Shown here piece after piece: positions 22,604-28,702 of a DNA stretch of 28,702 nucleotides (within the stretch, counting starts at the first letter, position 1; each line of letters starts with the position of its first letter). Position numbers and translations under genes: made by a program. Origin of the DNA: a virus; IMG/VR virus record IMGVR_UViG_3300034104_001348, positions 1-28,702 of that record; one strand, given 5' to 3'. The notes under the pieces are model-generated. The model saw only the letters and a program-made list of their open reading frames with translations, searched no databases and was not told the DNA's origin.

Positions 22604-23341
22604 GTGAGTGAAATATATCAAATAAAGCAAGATACATTAAGCGCAAATGTTACCGATGTTGATGGTGTTAAAGGCATTGTCACTGGTTACTTTAGTCGCT
22701 TCAATAATGTTGATAGTGATGGTGACATCATTAGACCAGGTGCTTTCAAGAAAACAATAAAGGAGCAAGGACCTGATTCACTACAACCAAGAATCAAGCA
22801 TTTGCTTAATCATGATCCATCGCAGCCCTTGGGCAAGTTGATGAGTTTAAAAGAAGATAAGACCGGGCTTGCTTATGAATCGCAAGTCGGCACACATTCG
22901 CTTGGTCAAGATTTTATCAAGATGATTGAAAGTGGATTGATAACAGAACATTCAATCGGCTTTAGAATCATGAAGCGCAATCAATTGCAACCCTATGAAA
23001 ACTATATGAAAAACCCGGGTGAGGGGTTCTATGAGATTACAGAAGTAAAACTTTATGAGGGCTCTTCTTTAACAGCTTGGGGTGCTAACCCATTAACCCC
23101 CATTACAGGGCTTAAGAGTGAAGTAGATGTTGATTTGATTGTGGCAAGAGTTCAGGCGATTGAAAAGTTCTGTAAGAATACAACGGCAACAGATGACACA
23201 ATCGAGATGTTGTTGTTACACAGCAAGCAATTAGCTCAACTTGTTCTAGATATGAAGAAAGGCACTGAACCGGCGCAAGCCATTCAGCCGTCGGAAAGTA
23301 TTGCGGACATGATTCGTGAGTTTAATAATAAAATAAAATAA
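22604..23341 (+). CDS. Prohead maturation protease (HK97-type, S78/U35)
   Basis: A 245-residue protease starting at GTG 22604; no early ATG is available and the family N-terminus (VKGIVTGYFSRFNNVDSDGD) lies shortly after. Catalytic His is in KHLLNHDPSQPLGK (about residue 68), Ser in ITEHSIGFRIMK (about 116). The active fold cleaves the scaffold-like N-terminal part of the capsid protein during maturation. The 22-base gap before the capsid gene suggests joint expression. It is encoded immediately upstream of the capsid, as in HK97. Confidence 0.9.
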   Translation: MSEIYQIKQDTLSANVTDVDGVKGIVTGYFSRFNNVDSDGDIIRPGAFKKTIKEQGPDSLQPRIKHLLNHDPSQPLGKLMSLKEDKTGLAYESQVGTHSLGQDFIKMIESGLITEHSIGFRIMKRNQLQPYENYMKNPGEGFYEITEVKLYEGSSLTAWGANPLTPITGLKSEVDVDLIVARVQAIEKFCKNTTATDDTIEMLLLHSKQLAQLVLDMKKGTEPAQAIQPSESIADMIREFNNKIK

Positions 23342-23364
23342 CAAACCCTCTTTAAAAAACCAAT

Positions 23365-24570
23365 ATGGAAAAGAAAGAATTAATGGCTGAGCTCGAAGGC
23401 CTTAAGTCAAGCTTAGAGACAAGTATCTCCGAGAAGACAAAGAGCGAAATCGCTGATCAATTGAAGTCAGTGGTAACTGCAATTGATGAGAAAATCTCTT
23501 CATTTGCAAACGGTAATGATTCTGCTGAAGCTGTAAAAGCTATGTCTGCTGAATTTAACGCATTGAAAGCTGAGCAAGCTGCAATCCTTAAAGGATTCGA
23601 TTTGTTGCAAACTCGCGTTAAAGGAAACGGCAAAACTGCTGAATCTAAGAAATCATTTGGCGAAGTATTCGGCGAAACTTTGAAGAACAACTTTGATGCT
23701 TTCCAAGCTATCAAAAAGGGTTCTCCATTGCGTTTGGATATGAAAGCTGTAGGTAACATGACTTTGACTGGTAACTTAACCGGCGATGGTGTTGCTTCTT
23801 ACGCTGCTAACCAAGCTATATTGCCAGCACAGAAAACCAACATGCGTGACCTTATCAGCACTGCAATCTCTTCTACTGGTCTTTATGTTCAGTATCGTGA
23901 GACAGGTTCGGAAGGATCTATCAGCGTACAAACTGAGGGAAGTCCTAAGACACAGATTGACTACGATTTCTCGGAGATCAAAGTGGTTGAAGATTACATC
24001 GCAGGTTTCGCTCGTTTCAGCAAGCAAATGATGAAGCAATTGCCTTGGATGGAGACCACACTTGTTAGAATCTTAACTCGTGATTTCTTCAAAGCTGAGA
24101 ACAGTGCTTTTTATGGTGACTTCCAAACTCAAGCTGGTTCAACTGTTACTTCTACTGAAACTGACAGAATCAAGTTTATCATGGACCTTATCGCTGGTCA
24201 AAACAACAACAACTACAACGCTTCTTATGCTTTAGTGAATTACACTGACTTTGCAAGCTTGAACAAGTTGCTTTACACCAACGGATATTATCAAGGTTCA
24301 GGTGGAGTAGTTAGCCAACCAACTGGAGGAATCACCATCAGCGGTACACCTATCGTTCCTGCTGCTTGGATTGGTACTGGTAAGATTGCTATATTCGACC
24401 GTGACTACATCGAAAGAGTAGAAACTGAAGCTGTAGCAGTTGAGTTCTCTATGGAGGACAGCGACAACTTCCAGCGTAACTTGATCACTGCAAGAATCGA
24501 GTGTCAAGAAGCTCTTAACGTAATGTTGCCTGCTTCTGCTCTACACACTGACTTGCCAGCGTTATCTTAA
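23365..24570 (+). CDS. Major capsid protein (HK97 fold)
   Basis: A 401-residue protein. Residues 1-85 form a charged helical delta/scaffold region (LMAELEGLKSSLETSISEKT) expected to be removed by the upstream protease. The shell domain follows: NMRDLISTAISSTGLYVQYR, a GSEGSISVQTEGSPKTQIDY element (E-loop/spine region) and GFARFSKQMMKQLPW, with the C-terminal NLITARIECQEALNVMLPAS. Codon choice differs from neighbours: Ile ATC, Asn AAC, Phe TTC and Arg CGT are frequent, consistent with very high expression. It ends 24 bases before a strong terminator. Confidence 0.92.
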   Translation: MEKKELMAELEGLKSSLETSISEKTKSEIADQLKSVVTAIDEKISSFANGNDSAEAVKAMSAEFNALKAEQAAILKGFDLLQTRVKGNGKTAESKKSFGEVFGETLKNNFDAFQAIKKGSPLRLDMKAVGNMTLTGNLTGDGVASYAANQAILPAQKTNMRDLISTAISSTGLYVQYRETGSEGSISVQTEGSPKTQIDYDFSEIKVVEDYIAGFARFSKQMMKQLPWMETTLVRILTRDFFKAENSAFYGDFQTQAGSTVTSTETDRIKFIMDLIAGQNNNNYNASYALVNYTDFASLNKLLYTNGYYQGSGGVVSQPTGGITISGTPIVPAAWIGTGKIAIFDRDYIERVETEAVAVEFSMEDSDNFQRNLITARIECQEALNVMLPASALHTDLPALS

Positions 24571-24594
24571 GTTTAGTGGTTTAGTTTGATAATA

Positions 24595-24627
24595 AAAAAG
24601 CCCTGCCCAAGTTGGGTGGGGCTTTTT
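24595..24627 (+). terminator. Strong bidirectional-type terminator after capsid
   Basis: A 15-bp stem (24595-24609 with 24613-24627) with only two G-T pairs and an AGT loop; A5 on the left and T5 on the right make it active in both orientations. It would limit capsid read-through to the neck/tail genes and set a capsid excess. Confidence 0.9.
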
Positions 24628-24640
24628 AAAATTAATAAAG

Positions 24641-25159
24641 ATGGTTAACTATAATTCTGTTTTAGACATTGAGTTTTACGATGATGACATCGTGGAGCCA
24701 GTTACACTTACCGAGGCAAAAGATTTTTGTAAAATAGACATCGGAACCGATGACACTTTGATAACGGCTTTAATCACTGCAGCAAGACAGCAGTGCGAAG
24801 CTTACACAGGTGTTGGATTTGTGTCTAGAGAATTGGCTGCGGTGCTTAATAATATCAATGGCGATATTTATATCCCTTATGGTCCGATTAATGAGATTAT
24901 CTCTGTTGAGAATGAGAACGGCACAGAGTTGATTTATGGCACTGGTTATAAGTTAAGCGGCATATCTTTTAAGCGTTTGGAATATCCTAAAGAAACTAAT
25001 ATAACCGTAAGCTATTATGCTGGTTATTATGAGTTGCCTGAAGTGTTAAAGACAGCGCTGCTCAATCAAATATATTATCTTTACGATAACAGAAGCCAAG
25101 GCATTGATGACATTAGCCCAATTGCTAAGACATTATTAAATATTTACCGCCGTGTATAA
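24641..25159 (+). CDS. Head-tail connector (HK97 gp6-like)
   Basis: A 172-residue protein. The first half shows the gp6-like helical pattern: EPVTLTEAKDFCKIDIGTDD, TLITALITAARQQCEAYTGV, then IPYGPINEIISVE and an aromatic SYYAGYYELPEVLKTALLNQ stretch before the C-terminal helices. gp6-type proteins form a ring under the portal to which head closure proteins bind. ATG 24641 follows the capsid terminator by 13 bases. The end overlaps the next GTG by 8 bases, so the neck genes are coupled. Confidence 0.85.
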   Translation: MVNYNSVLDIEFYDDDIVEPVTLTEAKDFCKIDIGTDDTLITALITAARQQCEAYTGVGFVSRELAAVLNNINGDIYIPYGPINEIISVENENGTELIYGTGYKLSGISFKRLEYPKETNITVSYYAGYYELPEVLKTALLNQIYYLYDNRSQGIDDISPIAKTLLNIYRRV

Positions 25160-25733
25160 ATTAAACAGAAGAGTACAGGTTAACAGATATACAACTGCTA
25201 AGAATCAATTTGGTGGCTTAACGGCTATCTTGACTGGTAGTTGGGATAAATGGTGTGAGGTAAGAGACAGAACCGGAACGAGTGGCAATGATTATCAGCA
25301 GTCACAATGGTTGTACACTCATATCTTTGTAATGAGATACGAGAAAGAAAGACCGACAAGGTCCAATGATGTGATTGCTTATGAAAGCGAATACTACAAA
25401 ATAAACAGCATACAAATACGAACAGAGGGAGCAAAGTCATTCGAATATATTGAAGCGACAAAACTTGATGAAAACATTAACAGCGATGCACCTATGGACT
25501 TAAATAATATCACGTATGTAAACTATACGGCAAACGAGGATGAGTACGAGATAACAGATGCTAACTTGATTGGTAAGCATTTATTTTTAGTTCTAAAGGA
25601 TGGCATCGGTTACGAGCTGCTGACAAGTGGTTCACCAACAGGAAAACAAGTGGTATTTAATTCAACTACTGGCTTGCTAACATTTGGGGTGACTTTTGCG
25701 GCTGATGAGATTATAACTTACATTTACTATTAA
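25152..25733 (+). CDS. Head-closure protein with C-terminal decoration module
   Basis: A 193-residue protein starting at GTG 25152 inside the preceding gene. Residues 1-120 match the SPP1 gp16/HK97 gp7 style head-closure fold: LNRRVQVNRYTTAKNQFGGL, WDKWCEVRDRTG and YKINSIQIRTEGAKSFEYIE. The last 73 residues are an extra beta module (NYTANEDEYEITDANLIGKH and LLTFGVTFAADEIITYIYY), a type of add-on seen on phage surface proteins; closure proteins are usually shorter. It would decorate the neck. Its stop shares a base with the next ATG (TAATG). Confidence 0.75.
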   Translation: MYKLNRRVQVNRYTTAKNQFGGLTAILTGSWDKWCEVRDRTGTSGNDYQQSQWLYTHIFVMRYEKERPTRSNDVIAYESEYYKINSIQIRTEGAKSFEYIEATKLDENINSDAPMDLNNITYVNYTANEDEYEITDANLIGKHLFLVLKDGIGYELLTSGSPTGKQVVFNSTTGLLTFGVTFAADEIITYIYY

Positions 25734-26188
25734 TGAGCTATAAAGTTCCATACAATACGCTCCCAGATTTGGGGGCATTACAAAGCGGTGACTATGTGCC
25801 AATGCTTAGACCTCCTTTTGATGAGGGCAAAGCATTTGTGAGCGATTTTAAGGCGGCAATTTCGCCGTTAAAATGGTATGCGGTACAGATGACACAAGCG
25901 GGCGGTGGAGCGCCAACAGTTGGCACTACATACCTCAATGAGATTGGCGCTATCAGTTGGGCTTATGTAACTACTGGAACATATACAGGCACGCTTACCG
26001 GGGCATTTACCACACCATTCCCAAAACAAACAAATGTCTTTGGATTGATTGAGTTCGGTAAGACATATTTTTATGCTGTTGAGCGTGTTGATGCGGATAA
26101 CATAACACTATACACGTATCGTGAAGATTGGACTTTGCAAGACAATCTTTTGCTCAATAATGACATTAATTTCTACTGCTATGTTTAA
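25733..26188 (+). CDS. Virion-associated hypothetical with fibre-like C-terminal domain
   Basis: A 151-residue protein. The N-terminal 45 residues (YNTLPDLGALQSGDYVPMLR) may anchor it; from about residue 50 the pattern QMTQAGGGAPTVGTTYLNEI followed by TGTYTGTLTGAF is a beta module common in appendage proteins of Bacteroidetes phages. Location between head closure and the gp10-like gene suggests a neck whisker or decoration. No enzymatic motif. The C-terminus overlaps the next gene by 8 bases. Confidence 0.6.
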   Translation: MSYKVPYNTLPDLGALQSGDYVPMLRPPFDEGKAFVSDFKAAISPLKWYAVQMTQAGGGAPTVGTTYLNEIGAISWAYVTTGTYTGTLTGAFTTPFPKQTNVFGLIEFGKTYFYAVERVDADNITLYTYREDWTLQDNLLLNNDINFYCYV

Positions 26189-26705
26189 GATTGAGGTCAC
26201 TGGTGTTGATGCAACGCTTAAAAAGTTTGATACTTTGGCTAAAAAGACAAAGCAAGACGTTCAAGCGGCGCTTAATGACTTTGGAGACAGGACTGTAGAG
26301 AATGCGAAGATGTTGGTGTCTGCAAATTCAAGTGATGAGGGTGCTTTACTAAGAAGCATTACAACAACTTATGGCGATGGTAATGTGTCGGTGCAAGCTT
26401 CGGCAAGATATGCGGCTTATATTGAGTTTGGTACTAGAAAATTTGCTGCTGCTTATGTGTCTAGTTTGCCAGCGGATTGGGCGAGTTATGCGGCTACATT
26501 TAAAGGATCAGCAGGCGGCACATTTAAAGAAATGGTGTTAAGTATTATGGCTTGGTGCAAACGTAAAGGAATTGATGACAAAGCCGCTTATCCAATTGCT
26601 AGAAGCATCATGATAAATGGCATAAGACCAAAGCCGTTTATTTATCCATCATTTAACGCTGAATTTCCTTTGTTAATTCAAGATATAAAAGCTATCTTTA
26701 AGTAA
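26181..26705 (+). CDS. HK97 gp10-like neck/tail protein
   Basis: A 174-residue protein. ATG 26181 is preferred over an upstream GTG (26121) because the family opening MFKIEVTGVDATLKKFDTLA starts there. Later elements: DRTVENAKMLVSANSSDEGA, ARYAAYIEFGTRKFAA, and the C-terminal INGIRPKPFIYPSFNAEF. gp10-like proteins shape the tail terminator/neck interface. A 60-residue helical insertion (about 85-145) lies between the EFGT element and the C-terminus. It overlaps the previous stop by 8 bases. Confidence 0.85.
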   Translation: MFKIEVTGVDATLKKFDTLAKKTKQDVQAALNDFGDRTVENAKMLVSANSSDEGALLRSITTTYGDGNVSVQASARYAAYIEFGTRKFAAAYVSSLPADWASYAATFKGSAGGTFKEMVLSIMAWCKRKGIDDKAAYPIARSIMINGIRPKPFIYPSFNAEFPLLIQDIKAIFK

Positions 26706-26708
26706 TAT

Positions 26709-27131
26709 ATGAAAGATGTAAACTCGGCCATATTGCAAGCTTATTATGAGGTGATTGATGACCTTGAGATACCTTGTTATGAGGGCGAAGAACCTGATGA
26801 CGTTAAGCATCCCATTTATTGCGTTATCTCCGATGTAACTTCTACAGAGACATCAACAGATAGCAGCTCCGATGTAAATGCAACAATCCAGCTAAGCTTT
26901 CATTCATGGAAGTACAAGTACAATAATTCGGAAGATTTGAATAATGTGGTCGGAGATGTATTGGAGGCAATAAAGCCAAATTCAAAAAGTGTGCTAGATT
27001 TATCGAATTATGGATTACAAATGTTAAATTTGAGTGTGCAAACGGATAGAACAGACAGATTAGGTGAGTTGGGAGGTAAGATATTTATTACCAGGATATT
27101 GATTTTTAAGCAAGATATTTTTATTATATAA
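26709..27131 (+). CDS. Tail completion / tail terminator protein (gp11-like)
   Basis: A 140-residue protein. The order ILQAYYEVIDDLEIPCYEGE, KHPIYCVISDVTSTETSTDS, IQLSFHSWKYKYNNSEDLNN and ending with LSVQTDRTDRLGELGGKIFI is the pattern of small tail terminators (family DUF3168-like), which cap the tube and join it to the head. It starts 3 bases after the gp10-like stop and precedes the tail tube gene by 20 bases, the standard order. Confidence 0.75.
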   Translation: MKDVNSAILQAYYEVIDDLEIPCYEGEEPDDVKHPIYCVISDVTSTETSTDSSSDVNATIQLSFHSWKYKYNNSEDLNNVVGDVLEAIKPNSKSVLDLSNYGLQMLNLSVQTDRTDRLGELGGKIFITRILIFKQDIFII

Positions 27132-27151
27132 AACCCATAAATTAGAATAAA

Positions 27152-27583
27152 ATGGCAGAACACAAAGTAGCCGGCGGTACAATGTTACTTTTCATTGATC
27201 CAAATGGCGGAACAAGTTATGACACCGTTGTATGTTTGACATCGGTAGGAAAATCGGACAGCGTTACAGTTGTTGACGCATCTTCAGCTTGCGGACCAGA
27301 CAAGTCACCTGGTACATTAGAGTTGTCTTACTCATTTGAGGGACAGCATTTGCAAGATCCTGATAGCGGAAAAATCAGTGGTACATCACTTCGCCAGTTG
27401 TTGCGTTCTAAGACAACTATTGGCTGGAAGATTGCACCTGAAACACCAGTAACGGGAGATGAGATTGAAAGTGGAACAGGTTACTTGTCGGAATTGAGCA
27501 GCACTTATGCTTTTGATTCTGTTGGTACCTTTACCGGAACAATTCAGCCATATGGCACTCCTACTTTGTCTACTCAAGCATAA
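27152..27583 (+). CDS. Major tail (tube) protein, plain copy
   Basis: A 143-residue tube subunit. It begins MAEHKVAGGTMLLFIDPNGG, carries LTSVGKSDSVTVVDASSACG, then ELSYSFEGQHLQDPDSGKIS and ends with YAFDSVGTFTGTIQPYGTPT. This is the TP901-1/Bacteroidetes tail tube type. A second copy follows 9 bases later, with 126 of 140 aligned residues identical by eye (14 differences), yet many synonymous codon differences. The plain copy lacks the extra C-terminal domain of the second. It would polymerise as the tail tube around the tape measure. Confidence 0.88.
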   Translation: MAEHKVAGGTMLLFIDPNGGTSYDTVVCLTSVGKSDSVTVVDASSACGPDKSPGTLELSYSFEGQHLQDPDSGKISGTSLRQLLRSKTTIGWKIAPETPVTGDEIESGTGYLSELSSTYAFDSVGTFTGTIQPYGTPTLSTQA

Positions 27584-27592
27584 TAAAAACAA

Positions 27593-28510
27593 ATGGCCGA
27601 GCATAAAGTTCAAGGTGGCGACATGCTGCTTTTCATTGATCCTAACGGAGGCACAAACTATGATATAGTTGTGTGCCTTACTTCTGTTGGCAAAAACGAC
27701 AGCGTTACAGTTGTTGATGCGTCTTCAGCTTGCGGACCTGATAAAAGCCCAGGCACGTTAGAATTAAGCTACTCATTTGAGGGGCAACACTTACAAGATC
27801 CCGACACAGGCAAAATAAGTGGAACAGATTTGCGTCAGCTATTGAGAAGTGAGACAACTATCGGCTGGAAGATTGCACCTGAGAACCCTGTAGATGGTGA
27901 TGAGATTGAAGAGGGCACTGGCTACCTATCGGAGTTGAGTAGCACTTATGCTTTTGATTCTGTGGGTACATTTACCGGCACCTTGCAACCTTATGGTGAT
28001 CCTACATTGACCATTTATGGTGGCGGTGGCGCTTTGGTAGTTGGGCAAGATTATCAAGGCGGTGTCATTGCTTGGCTTGATGGTGGAGGAACAAATGGCA
28101 TAATCGTACAGAAAAATTATGACGGATTTGGTGTTTTAACTTCTAGATATTTTGCAAGTTGGTCAAGTCCAGACAATAACGATACAGGAGCGACATTGAC
28201 AGCGTGGGGTTCAGGTACAGCAAACACCAACAGCATTATAGCTACAACTACTACTTCTCTAGCTTTAAGTATTTATAACGATACTTACGGGGGTTATAGT
28301 GATTGGGTTATGCCAAGTCAAAACGATATGGATAACATTTTAAGCAACGGAGTGACTTTAAACATAGGAAGTGGAGATTATGCAACGTCAACTCAAAATG
28401 ATAATAATACCTTTAGAGGGTTTAATTATTTTTATGGTGATCCTGCTGGTACATTAACAAGCTTAAGCAAGACGTTCCCATTTGCAGCTTTTGGAGTAAG
28501 ATATTTTTAA
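27593..28510 (+). CDS. Second major tail protein with C-terminal lectin-like (DUF1566-type) extension
   Basis: A 305-residue protein. Residues 1-140 duplicate the preceding tube protein; after YGDPTLTIYGGGG comes a 160-residue extension with DYQGGVIAWLDGGGTNGIIV, then WGSGTANTNSI, and GGYSDWVMPSQNDMDNILSN, which is the DUF1566/Lcl C-terminal style signature, seen in Bacteroidetes surface proteins and thought to bind glycans. The tube would therefore contain plain and decorated subunits. Substitutions in the tube part favour Asp/Glu/Asn in this copy. The gene ends 18 bases before the tail assembly chaperone. Confidence 0.82.
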   Translation: MAEHKVQGGDMLLFIDPNGGTNYDIVVCLTSVGKNDSVTVVDASSACGPDKSPGTLELSYSFEGQHLQDPDTGKISGTDLRQLLRSETTIGWKIAPENPVDGDEIEEGTGYLSELSSTYAFDSVGTFTGTLQPYGDPTLTIYGGGGALVVGQDYQGGVIAWLDGGGTNGIIVQKNYDGFGVLTSRYFASWSSPDNNDTGATLTAWGSGTANTNSIIATTTTSLALSIYNDTYGGYSDWVMPSQNDMDNILSNGVTLNIGSGDYATSTQNDNNTFRGFNYFYGDPAGTLTSLSKTFPFAAFGVRYF

Positions 28511-28528
28511 ATAATAAACACTAACAAC

Positions 28529-28702
28529 ATGAGTTACATTCAAATCAACTTAGGCGGCGAGTTGCGTGGCCTTAAGTTCAATCAATTGGCTATAGAAGTC
28601 ATTGGCAATTATAACGATTCACAGACAACCACTGGCTTTTTATATGCCATGATTTATGGCGGTTTAAAGGGCAATGCTTATGTAAAGCGTGAAGAGTTGA
28701 CG
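28529..28702 (+). CDS. Tail assembly chaperone, N-terminal part (gpG-like), continues at base 1
   Basis: This frame opens with ATG at 28529, 18 bases after the stop of the second tail tube gene, and runs off the window end without a stop. Its last codons (GAG TTG ACG) equal the first three codons of the window, and the same frame continues there to a stop at 184-186. Joined with the 9-base overlap collapsed, the protein is 116 residues. Position between the major tail protein and the tape measure, the small size, and a downstream overlapping frame entered by frameshift are the hallmarks of the lambda gpG/gpGT family. These proteins coat the tape measure during tail assembly and are absent from the finished virion. 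The family assignment comes from context and frameshift architecture; I do not recognise the residues as a named family. Confidence 0.8.
   Translation, partial: MSYIQINLGGELRGLKFNQLAIEVIGNYNDSQTTTGFLYAMIYGGLKGNAYVKREELT

Noticed and set aside
26121-26180. Upstream GTG start for the gp10-like gene
   Set aside because: It would overlap the previous gene by 68 bases and add residues foreign to the family; ATG 26181 gives the typical opening.
28030-28510. Diversity-generating retroelement target in the lectin-like extension
   Set aside because: No reverse transcriptase and no template repeat of the extension's end is visible anywhere in the window.
1-28702. CRISPR arrays, tRNA genes, rRNA, insertion sequences
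   Set aside because: No regularly spaced repeats, cloverleaf-like genes, transposase motifs or IS-type terminal repeats were recognised by eye; a tRNA search program was not available.

Overview
The window reads as an essentially complete, circularly permuted genome of a small tailed phage (long non-contractile, siphovirus-like tail) that infects a Bacteroidetes-type host. Every convincing gene lies on the + strand. Host evidence: AT-rich DNA, few Shine-Dalgarno sequences, a promoter with a Bacteroidetes-style TAnnTTTG -7 box before the early genes, and head, neck and tail proteins of the kind seen in Bacteroidetes phages. The last 9 bases (28694-28702) repeat the first 9 (1-9). One reading frame, a tail assembly chaperone, runs across this junction, so the ends of the window are almost certainly an arbitrary cut in a closed molecule.

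Layout: (1) 28529-28702 plus 1-473 encode the tail assembly chaperone pair with a programmed -1 frameshift. They are followed by the tape measure protein (475-2229), a large tail-tip protein (2233-4506), a small tube-like protein (4509-4949), a fibre-like protein with a Sec signal peptide (4936-6924) and a small accessory gene (6921-7115). (2) 7125-9966 is the lysis region: two small membrane proteins (holin candidates), a calcineurin-type metallophosphoesterase, an acidic hypothetical, a single-gene spanin (lipoprotein signal plus C-terminal membrane helix) and a GH19-type endolysin. Two strong tandem terminators follow. (3) 10179-17864 is the early/replication region behind a good promoter: small hypothetical proteins, a PD-(D/E)XK exonuclease, a zinc-finger SSB, a MazG-like chimera, an SF2 helicase, an HNH nuclease, a VRR-NUC nuclease and a primase-polymerase/SF3 helicase. 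(4) 17868-18053 is non-coding, with a palindrome and repeated TAATCAATG units (candidate origin or operator). (5) 18054-24570 is packaging and head: TerS, TerL, portal, MuF-like protein, HK97-type protease and major capsid protein, closed by a strong terminator at 24595-24627. (6) 24641-28510 is neck and tail tube: connector, head closure, decoration-like protein, gp10-like protein, tail completion protein and two tandem major tail proteins, the second carrying an extra C-terminal lectin-like domain.

I found no integrase, repressor, tRNA, CRISPR array or insertion sequence, so a lytic lifestyle is the simplest reading. Points of most interest: the tandem tail-tube genes, which would give plain and decorated subunits; the virion-like fibre with an export signal; the single-gene spanin; the zinc-finger SSB; and the repeat-rich gap between the replication and packaging modules.
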